Part shown: positions 33,734-45,816 of the stretch, piece by piece | How positions within the stretch are numbered: the first letter of the stretch is position 1 | Layout of the letters: the number at the start of each line of letters is the position of its first letter | DNA from: JAGQIB01 sp041393395 | Lineage (GTDB): Bacteria > ARS69 | Reading direction: 5' to 3' | NCBI GenBank assembly: GCA_041393395.1 | Contig: JAWKKG010000002.1 | Span: 682,001-746,000 of the forward strand | Length of the DNA: 64,000 bases | The notes under the pieces: model-generated | The model's database searches: none | What the model saw: only the letters and a program-made list of their open reading frames with translations | What the model was told of the DNA's origin: nothing | Position numbers and translations under genes: made by a program

Positions 33734-36700
33734 CTAGTGCAGCAGGACCACCTTCTCGCGGAACGAGTGTCCCTCCGATTCCAGCGAGTAGAAGTACACG
33801 CCGGAAGCCACCGCCCGGCCCCCCGAATCGCGCCCGTCCCAGACGACGTTGCGATAGCCGGCTTCCACCGGACCGTCCACGAGCGTGCGCACGCGCCGGC
33901 CCGTGACGTCGAACACGTCGAGCTTCACGCGTGCCGGGTGCGGCAGATCGAACCGGATGAGCGTCCGGTCGGAGCTCGGGTTCGGGGAGGCCCGGTGCAA
34001 CGCGAACGCGATCGGAACCCCGATCTGCACCGGAGAGTCCACGAGCGTTCCGTCCAGGACCGTCATGTGAATCGGGATCTGGAGCACGGGCGTCTGGTTC
34101 GGGATGTTGTGCGACAGGGTGAGGACCGTCGTCCACTCGCCGAGCGTCGTGCCGGCGGCGAAGTTGAGACGCGTGGTATGGGTGGATCCGGGCGCGATCG
34201 ACCCCGACGCCGCGGTCTGCAGCGTGACGTCGAGCGGGAATCCGAACTCCAGTGCCTGATCCCAGATGGCCGGATTGACCTGGCCGATGAACTGCGTCGC
34301 CGGGGGCGGGAATCCGCTGATCGCGGCCGATCCGAGGATCGAGCCGAACGACGTGCCCTCCGGAGCGTTCTGGGCGTTGTCCCGGGTCGCGGTCACCGAG
34401 CCCTGCCACCCGCAACCGATGAAGTAGAAGTACCCGGGCAACAGCGCCGCGTTGATCGGGCCCGAGGAGTACCAGCCGGAGCCGGCCGCCGCCGCCACCG
34501 TGGTCGAGTACTTCTTCGTGTAGGTGCCGGTCGACGTCTCGCTCTCGTACACGAAAAACTCGAGCGTCGTGGCCGACGGAATCGTGAGGTTGTGCTCGAA
34601 CTGGTTGATCACGAGTCCGGTGGTCACCGCGTGCACGTTGCCGCGACGGGCGAAGGACGAGGTGTTCGTGACGTCCTCCGCGAGGAACTCGTCACGTTCG
34701 ATCCCGCCTCCGCCGGGGGTGTCGAGGGTGAACACGAGATCATCCGTGCCGGTGTTGCCGAACACCAGACTGTCCGTCACCGCGTCGTTGATCGCGATGC
34801 TGACGTCGAGCATGGGCGGGGAGACATCCAGGATCGGAATGCCCGCGACGTCGAACGCCACGGCGATCGTGTCCGCGGGGTTCGCGGGATCGTTGCTCGT
34901 GACCACGACGTCGGTCGTGTACAGGTTCGGCAGCAGGCCCGTGGCGTCGAACGAGAGGTTCAGCGTCGTCTGGCCGTTCGCGGGAATCGTGCCGGCGCTC
35001 GGCGTCACCACGAGCCACGGGACGTCGGGCGCTTCGGCCAGCGACCACGTCAGCGACGCGTTCAGCGTTCCCGGGTTGCCCACGATCGCGGTCTGCAGGT
35101 CCGTCTCGTTCTGATACACGCTCGACGTGATCGACGTCGGCCCGACGAAGAGGGTCGGCGTGCCCGTGGACCGGAACATCGCGAGATAACGCGCCGCGAG
35201 GTCGGTCGGCGTCGCCGTGCCGGCCACGAGCCCCCGGAACTCGAACGTCACGCCGATCGCGCGGCCGAAACCGTACGAGGGGGCGAAGACCCCCGATCGA
35301 TCGGTGTTCGCGGAGTTCTGGAAGATCGGGGTGGAGGAGACGGGCGAGAGCTCGTCCATGTTGTTGTTCGGACCCGAGTAGGCGAAGGAGAGGCCGAGCG
35401 CGTCGTTGAGCCCCGTCACTCCGAACAGGTCCGCGGTGCCGGACGGTCCGTCGTTGAGCCCGAAGATCGCCCGGACGTTGTAGCCGCCGGCCTCGTCGTT
35501 GAAGCAGTCGCCGCCCTCGAGGTACAGCATCCCGCCGTCCTGAACGAAGCTGTCGAGCGCGGCGCCCTCCGCCAGCGTGATCACGTGGCGATCCGGCGAG
35601 ACTCCCGCCGTCGCGAACACCATGTCGTGGACGTTCAGGTCCGCGCCGAATGCGAACAGGTCGTTCGACAGCACGACCGACTCTCCGAGCGAGGCGAGCG
35701 CCGCGAACAGCGAATCGGCGCTCGGGGAGGCGAGTCCGACGGGTTTCCAGACGAGGATGCTGGGCACGTCGCCCACGAAGCACGCGCCGGTCGCGACCCG
35801 GGCGCTCTCGTGAACCGGCGTCTCGGAGTCGATCGCGGCGAGCTCGTAGTTGTAGACGAAGCCCGGCGCGGGCGTGTCCACGTACTGCTCCGCGTTGCCG
35901 GTGTCGGCCGGCGCGCGTCCGAGTTCCACGAGGAGCGAGCCGTTGCGGTAGATCCGGACGCCGGCGAAGTCGTCGAGGGGCGTTCCGTCCGCCTGCAGCG
36001 TGGGGTTCGTCCAGTCGATGGTCGCCGTCGTCAAGTCGCCGCTGCAGGAAACCGCGGAGACGGGGCCCGGATCGGGCGACCCACCGCAGATCACGGACGT
36101 CGGTACGACGGTGCTGAGGGAGTCCGTGACGTCGTCCCGGGTGCGCAGCTCGTAGTCGTAGAGCTGGCCATCGGTGAGTCCGAGATCCGTGTACGTGCCG
36201 TTGCCCTGGTCGACGTTCGTCACGAGCAAGCCGTCGCGCAGGATGTCGATGGAGAAGTCGACGAGCGGTGTCCCGTCCGGGAACGTCGTGGGATCCGTCC
36301 AGTTCAGCAGGACCGAGTTCGGGGTCTGGTAGTCCGAGTACGACGCGACGTCCGTGGGCGGATTCGGCCGGGTCGGATCGGCGATCAGCGTCGGCGAGAC
36401 GTAGCAGAGGAAGTTCCCCGTGCGCGTATCCATCCACGAGGGGTAGGCCTGCCCGGCATTGATCGCGAGGCCGAGGTAGTCGCCCATGTAGCCGGTGGCG
36501 AGTCCGGGAATCGACGTGGGCGTGAACGCGACGTCCGCGACCGGGAAGTCCTCCCAGGTCAGGCCGCCGTCGAACGAAGTGGCCATGTAGGCGCGAGCCT
36601 GGACGTTCGAGGGATCGTCGCGGCGATCGTAGAAGATCACGCCGAGCTGTCCCGTCGCGGGGTCACAGGAGATCCACGGGAACCACTGCGTGGCCGTGCC

Positions 36701-37858
36701 CGCGTCCTGGTTCACGCGGATCGGCGTCCCGAAGGTCGCGCCGTGGTCGGTGGAGCGCGCGAGGTAGATGTCGGGGTCGCCGGTGTTGATCCCGGGCACG
36801 CCCTGGTTCGTCCACACGACGTAGATGTTGCCGCGATTCGGGCCGTTGCTGGTGTCCACGGCCATGGAGGGGAACGAGTTGCGTCGCGGCACCGTCGTGT
36901 TCGGCAGGACCGTGTTGCGGTGGCCGCGGATGTTCGTGATCGCGCGGAACTCGCCGGTCCAGGTCACACCGCCGTCGGTGGACCGGTTGAAACCGTAGGC
37001 GGTCTCGTCGGACGGCCACGAGTCGTAGATCGCCCAGACCGCGTTGACGTCGCCGTCCGGTCCGACCTGCAGGTTGATGCCCTGGTCGTGGGATCCGGAG
37101 AACACGTTGTTCGAGATGTTGATGGTGGTCGCGGGCCAGGTGGCGCCGCCGTCGGTGGATCGCACGAACTCGATATCGTTCGCGTTCGCGCCGCCGCCGA
37201 GCGCGGACCACGCATTGTAGATGTTGCCGTAGTACGGGCTGGTCGGCACGTTGTCGACCGTGAGGTGGTTCTTGTCGAGCGTGCCGCTCGAGAAGATCGT
37301 CCGCTGCGACCAGCTCGCGCCGTGGTCCGTCGTGTAGCTCACGCCCTGGCCGAAGTTCCCCGCGATGTAGCCCACGATCCAGCGGCCGTCGATGCCGCGG
37401 ATCGCGACGGAAGGATCTCCCGAGTTCCCCACGCCGCCGGGGCCGAAATGATTGCCCGTCCAGGTGGCGCCGCCGTCCAGCGACCAGTACACGCCGGTGC
37501 CGTAGAACGTGCTCACCGGCCACGCCGACGAGTTCGCCGAGACGAACACGATGTCGGGGTCGTTCGGATCGACCGCGGTGGAGATCTCCGACTGCGTGAC
37601 GTTCGTCGCGGGCAGCACGGCGACGTCGGGCTCGTTCGTCGGAGCCGCGGTGATGCCGTCGATCCCGACGGGATAGCGGGTCACGGGCGCGGTCGGCTCG
37701 ACCGGACTCACGTCCTGCTGCAGGTAGACGCGGCTCCACCGCTTGTCCGGAACGGGGGTCTCGTCCGTCCGGTCGGCGGCGAACGACGTCGTGGCGAACG
37801 TGGCGAGCAGTCCGGCCGAGAGGACCAGACGGGTCAGGGCACAGGGACGGGTCGGCAT
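33734..37858 (-). CDS. Large secreted Asp-box (BNR) multi-domain protein with FlgD-like C-terminus
   Basis: A 1374-residue exported protein. After the signal peptide (to about residue 28) a sialidase-like propeller occupies roughly residues 60-500, with repeated Asp-boxes (SLDGGATW, TTDHGASW, STDGGATW, STDGGVTW, STDHGATF, SFDGGLTW). Two fibronectin-III-like domains follow (DFSIDILRDGLLV, GVRIYRNGSLL). Then comes an alpha/beta segment (ILVWKPVG, VQDGGMLYLEGGDCF) resembling glutamine-amidotransferase-like folds, two Ig-like domains, and a FlgD module ending VVLLH. No sialidase Arg triad or Tyr/Glu pair is obvious, so an adhesin/propeller role is as likely as catalysis. GGGAG precedes the ATG. 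Confidence 0.85.
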   Translation of the reverse strand: MPTRPCALTRLVLSAGLLATFATTSFAADRTDETPVPDKRWSRVYLQQDVSPVEPTAPVTRYPVGIDGITAAPTNEPDVAVLPATNVTQSEISTAVDPNDPDIVFVSANSSAWPVSTFYGTGVYWSLDGGATWTGNHFGPGGVGNSGDPSVAIRGIDGRWIVGYIAGNFGQGVSYTTDHGASWSQRTIFSSGTLDKNHLTVDNVPTSPYYGNIYNAWSALGGGANANDIEFVRSTDGGATWPATTINISNNVFSGSHDQGINLQVGPDGDVNAVWAIYDSWPSDETAYGFNRSTDGGVTWTGEFRAITNIRGHRNTVLPNTTVPRRNSFPSMAVDTSNGPNRGNIYVVWTNQGVPGINTGDPDIYLARSTDHGATFGTPIRVNQDAGTATQWFPWISCDPATGQLGVIFYDRRDDPSNVQARAYMATSFDGGLTWEDFPVADVAFTPTSIPGLATGYMGDYLGLAINAGQAYPSWMDTRTGNFLCYVSPTLIADPTRPNPPTDVASYSDYQTPNSVLLNWTDPTTFPDGTPLVDFSIDILRDGLLVTNVDQGNGTYTDLGLTDGQLYDYELRTRDDVTDSLSTVVPTSVICGGSPDPGPVSAVSCSGDLTTATIDWTNPTLQADGTPLDDFAGVRIYRNGSLLVELGRAPADTGNAEQYVDTPAPGFVYNYELAAIDSETPVHESARVATGACFVGDVPSILVWKPVGLASPSADSLFAALASLGESVVLSNDLFAFGADLNVHDMVFATAGVSPDRHVITLAEGAALDSFVQDGGMLYLEGGDCFNDEAGGYNVRAIFGLNDGPSGTADLFGVTGLNDALGLSFAYSGPNNNMDELSPVSSTPIFQNSANTDRSGVFAPSYGFGRAIGVTFEFRGLVAGTATPTDLAARYLAMFRSTGTPTLFVGPTSITSSVYQNETDLQTAIVGNPGTLNASLTWSLAEAPDVPWLVVTPSAGTIPANGQTTLNLSFDATGLLPNLYTTDVVVTSNDPANPADTIAVAFDVAGIPILDVSPPMLDVSIAINDAVTDSLVFGNTGTDDLVFTLDTPGGGGIERDEFLAEDVTNTSSFARRGNVHAVTTGLVINQFEHNLTIPSATTLEFFVYESETSTGTYTKKYSTTVAAAAGSGWYSSGPINAALLPGYFYFIGCGWQGSVTATRDNAQNAPEGTSFGSILGSAAISGFPPPATQFIGQVNPAIWDQALEFGFPLDVTLQTAASGSIAPGSTHTTRLNFAAGTTLGEWTTVLTLSHNIPNQTPVLQIPIHMTVLDGTLVDSPVQIGVPIAFALHRASPNPSSDRTLIRFDLPHPARVKLDVFDVTGRRVRTLVDGPVEAGYRNVVWDGRDSGGRAVASGVYFYSLESEGHSFREKVVLLH

Positions 37859-37989
37859 GAGGTGCTCCCGATGCGGTGTTCGAGTGAGGATCCGGCGGCG
37901 GCGGGCCTGGTTCTGGCAGGGCCGTCGCTCCCGGGACGAACTCGGGTCGAGCGGCGCCAGTATCTCACGTTCCGAACCGCGATCGGGGT

Positions 37990-39156
37990 CTATCCCGCGA
38001 TCTTCAGCATCATCTTCACTTGCTGGTCCGTGTAACCCTCGGGCGGGATGACGGCGAGGCCGAGCAGCGCCGCGTCCCGGAGGTTGCCCAGGAAGAGCGT
38101 GAAACGGTTCAGCATGTCCCGCTGGCGCTCCGCGGCGCGCTCGTCTTCGCGGCGCATCGCGGCCGTGGCCGAGGAGGAGAGCATCTTCCGGCCCACGACG
38201 GCCGCCTTCGCCCCGGCGCGACCGGCGAACTCCTTGCCGATCGCGACCTGGCTCCCGAGCGCGGGCAGGCGGGCGGGCACCTCCACCGCCTTGGTCTTGA
38301 GCCAGCCCCGGAACACGGTGTTCTCCAGCAGTGCCTTCAGTGTCTCGTCCATCGCCTTGGATCCGGCGGCCTTCGCGGCCTTGTCCAGGTTCGCCAGGAA
38401 GTCCTCGCCCGAGAGCAGGACGGTGGCGCCCTCGCCGACGCTCCGGACGCCCACGGAGACCGCCGTGCGGACGATCTTGGAGTCCACCTTGATCGGAAGC
38501 AGGTTGACCACGACCTCGGCCCCGAGCGTCACGCCGGCCGCCCCGAAGCTGCCGGTGTCCTGGAATTTCACCGCGCTCTTGAGCACGCCGGAGGTGCCGG
38601 CCCGGATCGCGTAGGCGCGCGCGGCCGCCGCGCCGCCCGCCGCGGCGCCGCCGCCCGTGAGGATCGTGGCGCCGATGATCAGCACGTCCACGGAGCGGTC
38701 CCGGGTGAAGCGCGCCGCATCGATCGCGTTCTGCCACCGCGCCACGTTCACACCGATGTTGCGCAGGTTCTCCTTCTGGATCTCCTGGTTCAGCTTCTGG
38801 AACTTGATCTTGTTCTCGCGCGAGATCCGCGCCTTGCGCGCGAGCTCGGCCACGAACCACCGCATCAACGCGTCGTCCGGGGTGGCGTACAGACGCCCGC
38901 CGCCCTGGACGGCGTCCAGTTCCATCTCGGTGTTCGTCTCCGCCGTGTCCCGGACCTTCTTCCAGTCGACCTCGAGCGAGTAGAGCGACTTCCCGATCCA
39001 CGACGACACGTCGAGCACGGAGGTCGGTTCCTCGACCTTCCGGGCCGTCGAGAGGATCAGCTCGGACTTGTGGTACCAGTTGATGATCTTGCGAACACGG
39101 GCCCAGTTCACGGCCCAGGTGCCGGCATCGGTCTCGACGGGGGTCCACTCGCTCAA
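37990..39156 (-). CDS. Unknown helical protein with glycine-zipper hydrophobic segment
   Basis: I do not recognise this 388-residue protein. The N-terminal half is soluble and helical (VNWARVRKIINWYHKSELIL, RKARISRENKIKFQKLNQEIQKENL). Near residues 155-180 a Gly/Ala-rich hydrophobic stretch follows (VDVLIIGATILTGGG, then AAAGGAAAARAYAIRAG), then amphipathic helices, a second short hydrophobic patch (AEVVVNLLPI), and a Lys/Ala-rich C-terminus. There is no signal peptide. The layout recalls pore-forming or pre-toxin domains of secreted effectors, but that is only a resemblance. The TTG at 39156, with CGGAG upstream, fits; the longer frame is low-complexity. Confidence 0.6.
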   Translation of the reverse strand: MSEWTPVETDAGTWAVNWARVRKIINWYHKSELILSTARKVEEPTSVLDVSSWIGKSLYSLEVDWKKVRDTAETNTEMELDAVQGGGRLYATPDDALMRWFVAELARKARISRENKIKFQKLNQEIQKENLRNIGVNVARWQNAIDAARFTRDRSVDVLIIGATILTGGGAAAGGAAAARAYAIRAGTSGVLKSAVKFQDTGSFGAAGVTLGAEVVVNLLPIKVDSKIVRTAVSVGVRSVGEGATVLLSGEDFLANLDKAAKAAGSKAMDETLKALLENTVFRGWLKTKAVEVPARLPALGSQVAIGKEFAGRAGAKAAVVGRKMLSSSATAAMRREDERAAERQRDMLNRFTLFLGNLRDAALLGLAVIPPEGYTDQQVKMMLKIAG

Positions 39157-39532
39157 GGGGGGCTCCGGTTCGGAGTAGGGGAGAGTCGGGGGAACGGGAA
39201 CGACCGGGCGGTCCGGGCCGATTCTACGGCACCGCCGCTCCGGCCCGCGACGACGACCGCGCCCCCTCTGTTTCGCCGGTCGGCGGCATCTCCCGGACGG
39301 CTGGCCGCCGGCCCCGGCCGCCCGGCGGCAACGGCCCGGCGCGGGGCGGCGCCCCGCGGCGCCGCCGGAATCGCCGCCTCCGTTCCCCGCCCGTCCGGGC
39401 CGGTCCCCGGCGTCCCCTATCAGGGAATCCCGAGTCCACCTTTCTTCCCGGGCCATCGTGGGGTACTCTTTGCGGTCACGTCGGCGCGACGCGCGCGCCG
39501 GCTCCCTTGAGACCCTCGAAGGGACCGAGAAC
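39157..39532. promoter_or_regulatory. Intergenic region with weak pckA promoter
   Basis: A 376-base, extremely GC-rich gap between divergent genes. The only promoter-like element towards pckA is TTTCTT (39441-39446), 17 bases, TACTCT (39464-39469), with a poor -35. The middle holds runs of GCCGCC/CCGGCC-type sequence with many possible short hairpins but no clear terminator. No gene is supported here. Confidence 0.35.
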
Positions 39533-41104
<1,572 letters not shown>

Positions 41105-42442
41105 TTGCTCGGCCGGCGCGCGCTGGAGACGAAAGGGGGAAGGCTGACCGCCTTCTCCCTTCTCTATCTGTCCGAGGGGATTCCCTTCGGGTTCAGCGCG
41201 ATCGCTCTCGTCGCGTACCTGCGCCAGTCCGGAGTCGGGTTGACGGAGATCGGGCTGTTCACGGGCTCGCTCTATCTGCCCTGGAGCTTCAAGTGGGCGT
41301 GGGGCCCGCTCGTCGATCTCGTGAAGCTCCAGCGATTCGGGCCCCGTCGCTTCTGGATCGTGATCTCCCAGATCATGATGATCGTGACGCTCGGGGTCGT
41401 GATGGCGTTCGATCCCGGCGCGAACCTGAAGCTCCTCACACTCCTGATCGTGATCCACAACGTGTTCGCGTCCATGCAGGACGTCGCCATCGACGCGCTC
41501 GCGGTGGAGGTGCTGCCGGAGCACGAGCGCGGCCTCGCGAACGGCTTCATGTTCGGCGCGAGCTACCTCGGGCAGGCGGTGGGGGGAAGCGGCGCGCTGT
41601 GGATGTCCGCGAAGTTCGGGTTCAGCGCGACCTATCCCTTCGTGTGCGGAATGCTCGCGCTCATCCTCGTGTTCGTGACGCTGCGCTTGCACGAGCCGCG
41701 AGCGGTCGTGGAGGCCGCGGAGGAGAAGATCGTGGGGCTGGGGGCGGCGCTTCGCGCCGTCGGGTGGCGCATCGTGAAGTACCTCTACGACCTGTACTTG
41801 AGCTTCTTCCGTGCCGGTCCGGGACCGCTCGTCGGCGTCATCGTGGGTCTCATGCCGATCGGGGCGGTCGCGCTCGGTCTCGGCCTCGGGAGCACGATGC
41901 AGGTCGACCTCGGCATGACCGAGGGGCAGATCGCGAACCTGAACATCTGGACGACCGTTGCCGCCGCGATCGGCTGCGTCGCGGGCGGCTGGATCTCCGA
42001 CCGCATCGGGCACCGGCGAATGCTGGCGGTGTGGTACGCGCTCACCACGATCCCGACGTTCATCCTCGCACGCCAGTTCACGGGTCTGTCCGGGATGGAA
42101 GGCGTGACGATCCCGTTCTACTGGAAGATCGCCGTGGCCTACTCGCTCACGAGCGGCCTGATCTCCGGCACGTCCATGGCCGTGTACATGGGACTGACGG
42201 CTCCGATCGTCGCCGCCACCCAGTTCACGGGCTACATGGCACTCAAGAACTTCGTGTACAGCTACTCGAGCGCGTGGCAGGGGAAGTACGCCGACACCCA
42301 CGGCTACGCGAGCACCCTGTTTCTGGACGGCTGGATCGCATTCCTGCCGATCCTGCTCTTCCCGTTCCTGCTGCCCTCCCGTCTCGGGCGGCAGGAGCCG
42401 GAAGGCGTGTTCCCGGCACCGCCGGATGGAGGAACCCCATGA
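41105..42442 (+). CDS. MFS transporter (AmpG/acetyl-CoA-transporter-like)
   Basis: A 445-residue, 12-helix major facilitator protein. FSLLYLSEGIPFGFSAIALVAYLRQ, SFKWAWGPLVDLV and the motif NVFASMQDVAIDALAVEVLPEHERGLANG are typical of the AmpG/RhtX/acetyl-CoA-transporter group, which handle muropeptides, siderophores or CoA esters; the substrate here is open. The central loop is moderately long. The predicted TTG start follows the pckA stop directly, so expression probably depends on pckA. The stop overlaps the next gene (ATGA). Confidence 0.82.
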   Translation: MLGRRALETKGGRLTAFSLLYLSEGIPFGFSAIALVAYLRQSGVGLTEIGLFTGSLYLPWSFKWAWGPLVDLVKLQRFGPRRFWIVISQIMMIVTLGVVMAFDPGANLKLLTLLIVIHNVFASMQDVAIDALAVEVLPEHERGLANGFMFGASYLGQAVGGSGALWMSAKFGFSATYPFVCGMLALILVFVTLRLHEPRAVVEAAEEKIVGLGAALRAVGWRIVKYLYDLYLSFFRAGPGPLVGVIVGLMPIGAVALGLGLGSTMQVDLGMTEGQIANLNIWTTVAAAIGCVAGGWISDRIGHRRMLAVWYALTTIPTFILARQFTGLSGMEGVTIPFYWKIAVAYSLTSGLISGTSMAVYMGLTAPIVAATQFTGYMALKNFVYSYSSAWQGKYADTHGYASTLFLDGWIAFLPILLFPFLLPSRLGRQEPEGVFPAPPDGGTP

Positions 42443-43020
42443 AGCGCACTTTCGTGACACTGACCTGTGTCGCCGCGATCCTCGCGGTCGGCGTCGCCCA
42501 GGCCGCGAACCCCACGTCGAAGCACGCGGACAAGTCGGTCGACGCGCAGAAGGCCGAGAAGGCCGCGGCGCAGATGACCGCGACGGACGCCGGCACTCTG
42601 CCGACCGGCGCCGTCCATCTCGGCGAGGCCCTGGAGGGGAAGGATCGCGTCACGCTCGCGACCGTGCGGGCGAACCCGGAGAAGTACTTCGAGCAGACCC
42701 TGTTCGTGGAGGCCACCGCCGTCGACGTCTGCCAGTCCAAGGGCTGCTGGATGACGGTGACGGACGGCGAGGCCGAGCCGATCTGGGTCGCCTGGGGCAC
42801 CGGCTGCGGTGGCAAGTACTCGTTCCCGAAAGACATCTCGGGCAAGCGTGTGCTGATCCAGGGTTCGTTCTACGAGAAGGAGATCTCGGAGAAGGACGCG
42901 AAGCACCTGGCCGAGGAATCCAAGGGCATGGATGCGGAGAAGATCGCGGGCCGCACGTTCGAGATGAACGCCACGGCCGTCGTCGTCCTGCCGGCGGAAG
43001 CGAAGGCACCGGGGGCGTAG
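42439..43020 (+). CDS. Secreted DUF4920 protein
   Basis: A 193-residue exported protein with a signal peptide ending near AQA-A (residue 22). A charged linker follows, then a DUF4920 beta-domain with the cysteine motif VDVCQSKGCWMTV (CxxxxCW, about residues 94-106) and GTGCGGKYSF. The family is probably an OB-like fold and its function is unknown; the cysteines could bind metal or be redox-active. It overlaps the MFS gene by 4 bases and is followed by a good terminator. Confidence 0.82.
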   Translation: MKRTFVTLTCVAAILAVGVAQAANPTSKHADKSVDAQKAEKAAAQMTATDAGTLPTGAVHLGEALEGKDRVTLATVRANPEKYFEQTLFVEATAVDVCQSKGCWMTVTDGEAEPIWVAWGTGCGGKYSFPKDISGKRVLIQGSFYEKEISEKDAKHLAEESKGMDAEKIAGRTFEMNATAVVVLPAEAKAPGA

Positions 43021-43057
43021 ACCTCGCGCTCGAGCGAAGCACCCGATCGGGAGAGAA

Positions 43058-43091
43058 AGAGAGCCGGGGTCCGAGAGGACTCCGGCTCTTT
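43058..43091 (+). terminator. Intrinsic terminator after the pckA operon
   Basis: A 15-bp stem (43058-43072 with 43077-43091, two G-T pairs) closed by a GAGA tetraloop, ending in CTCTTTC, 37 bases after the DUF4920 stop. The arms read AGAGCCGGGGTCC and GGACTCCGGCTCT. It also faces the convergent yggX gene and could serve both strands. Confidence 0.8.
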
Positions 43092-43155
43092 CGCGTGACG
43101 TTCTCGCCTCGGGCCTCTTCGGCCGCGGTCGCTTACGCTGTTCGATTCTGGCCGA

Positions 43156-43428
43156 TCAGTTCTTCGGCGGCACGTAGTCCGGCGGCGGCTCCACCCCTCC
43201 GCCGTAGAAGAACGCTTCCATCTTCTCCATGAGCAGCTTCTGCGCGCGTTCGTCGGCGAGGTTCAGCCGGTACTCGTTGATCAGCATCGTCTGCTGGGAC
43301 GTCCAGTGGTTCCACGCCTCCTGCGAGACGGTGTCGTAGATCTTGCGACCGAGCTCCCCCGGCACGGGCGGGTACTCGAGTCCGGGGGCGTCCTTCTTCA
43401 GGATCACGCAGTGGACGGTTCGAGCCAT
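43156..43428 (-). CDS. yggX: Fe(2+)-trafficking / oxidative-damage protection protein YggX
   Basis: A 90-residue protein of the YggX family, linked in enterobacteria to protection of Fe-S clusters. It shows VHCVILKKDAPGLEYPPVPGELGRKIYD, with the single conserved cysteine, and VSQEAWNHWTSQQTMLINEYRLN. The tail carries an extra YGGGVEPPPDYVPPKN. GGAGGAGAA precedes the ATG. It sits directly downstream of two Fe-S-carrier-type Mrp ATPases, which agrees with a common role in Fe-S metabolism. Confidence 0.92.
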   Translation of the reverse strand: MARTVHCVILKKDAPGLEYPPVPGELGRKIYDTVSQEAWNHWTSQQTMLINEYRLNLADERAQKLLMEKMEAFFYGGGVEPPPDYVPPKN

Positions 43429-43465
43429 CGGTTCTCCTCCGTTCGCGACACGCGACCGCGGCAGT

Positions 43466-44658
43466 CTACCGCCGTTCGACGGCGCCGACACCCCGCGCGA
43501 GGTCCGGGAACGCGAAGATCCCGGTGCGGTGACCATCCGACCACACGGGCTGGATCGCGTACCGCCCCACGGTCCGGATGACGATCGGCCGAACGTCGGC
43601 CGGCACCTGATCGAGCGACGCCATCCGTTCGCCGGTCCACTCCTCGTGGCACGCGGCACACGGGCAGGCGGTGCGCAGCTCGTACGCGCCGTGGAACGTC
43701 GAGCGGCCGTCGTTCCAGAGGATGCCGAGCGTGTCGTCCGACGCCTGCCACAGGGTGCGCACGCCGCCCGGGCTGCCGGCCGGCGGCAGGGGGCCGGGCG
43801 GTTCGGCGCGGAACTCTCCGGGCGCGAGGCGCTCCCACGTGAGCTCGGTCGTGCCGGCGGTGCTTCCGTGCACGCCGATCTGCGCCAGCACCGCCCGGGC
43901 GATCCCCTCGAACGCGCGGGCCGACGGCGAATCGGTCTCGGCGGCGATCGGCCGCCCGCGATCCCCGCCGACGCCGATTGCCGGATCGAGCGGCAGCCGG
44001 CCGAGGAACGGGATGCCGAGCTTGCGGGCGGCCTCGGCGCCACCGCCTTCGCCGAACGGAAGGGCGCGCTCGCCGCACCCGTCGCAGACGAACCCGGCCA
44101 TGTTCTCGATGAGTCCGAAGATCGGGACCTGCAGCTGGCCGAACGCGGCGAGCCCGCGCCTCGTGTCGGCGAGGCTCATCTCCTGCGGCGTGGTCACCGC
44201 GACCACACCCGAGAGCGTGAGCGACTGCCCGAGTCCGAGCAGGGTGTCGCCGGTGCCCGGCGGGAGGTCGATCAGGAGGAGATCGCGCTCGCCCCAGTCC
44301 ACCTGACCGAGCATCTGCTGCAACGCGCTCGCGACCATCGGGCCGCGCCAGATGATCGGGGCGTCGTCCGCCGCGATGTTCGCGAGACTGAGATACGCCA
44401 CTCCGTGGCGCGTGATGGGCAGCGCCATCGTGCCGTCGGGAGAGGCGGCCGGACGCTCGCTCGAGCCGAGCATCAGCGCGATCGACGGTCCGTGGATGTC
44501 TGCGTCGAGCAGCGCGACGTTCAGGCCGAGACGCGCGAACGTGACCGCGAGATTCGTGGACACCGTGGACTTGCCCACGCCGCCCTTGGCGCTGTGGACG
44601 ACGACGATCTCCTTCACGCGCGCGATGCCGGGCGGGCCGGTCGGGGCGGCGGAAGCGC

Positions 44659-44662
<4 letters not shown>
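43466..44662 (-). CDS. Mrp/NBP35 Fe-S carrier ATPase with C-terminal DUF971
   Basis: A 398-residue P-loop ATPase of the Mrp/ApbC/NBP35 group. The deviant Walker A is SAKGGVGKSTVSTNLA (about residues 24-39). DADIHGPSI, IDLPPGTGDT and the CxxC of GFVCDGCGERALPFG (cluster-binding pair) follow. There is no N-terminal MIP18/DUF59 domain. From about residue 285 a DUF971 (GBBH-like N-terminal) domain is fused: LGILWNDGRSTFHGAYELRTACPC then VGRYAIQPVWSDGHRTGIF. The start overlaps the stop of the neighbouring Mrp gene (ATGA). Confidence 0.88.
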
Positions 44663-45720
<1,058 letters not shown>

Positions 45721-45816
45721 GGCGCCTCCGGGGTGTGCGCTCGATCTCGGATCTCATGGATGCCGGACGCGCCGGCCGTCGTCAAGGCTCGGAAAGCCCG
45801 GACGTCTTCGGGCCGG

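Noticed and set aside
33737..38035. 1432-codon open frame on the plus strand
   Set aside because: It is antisense to the Asp-box/FlgD protein and encodes only charged low-complexity sequence.
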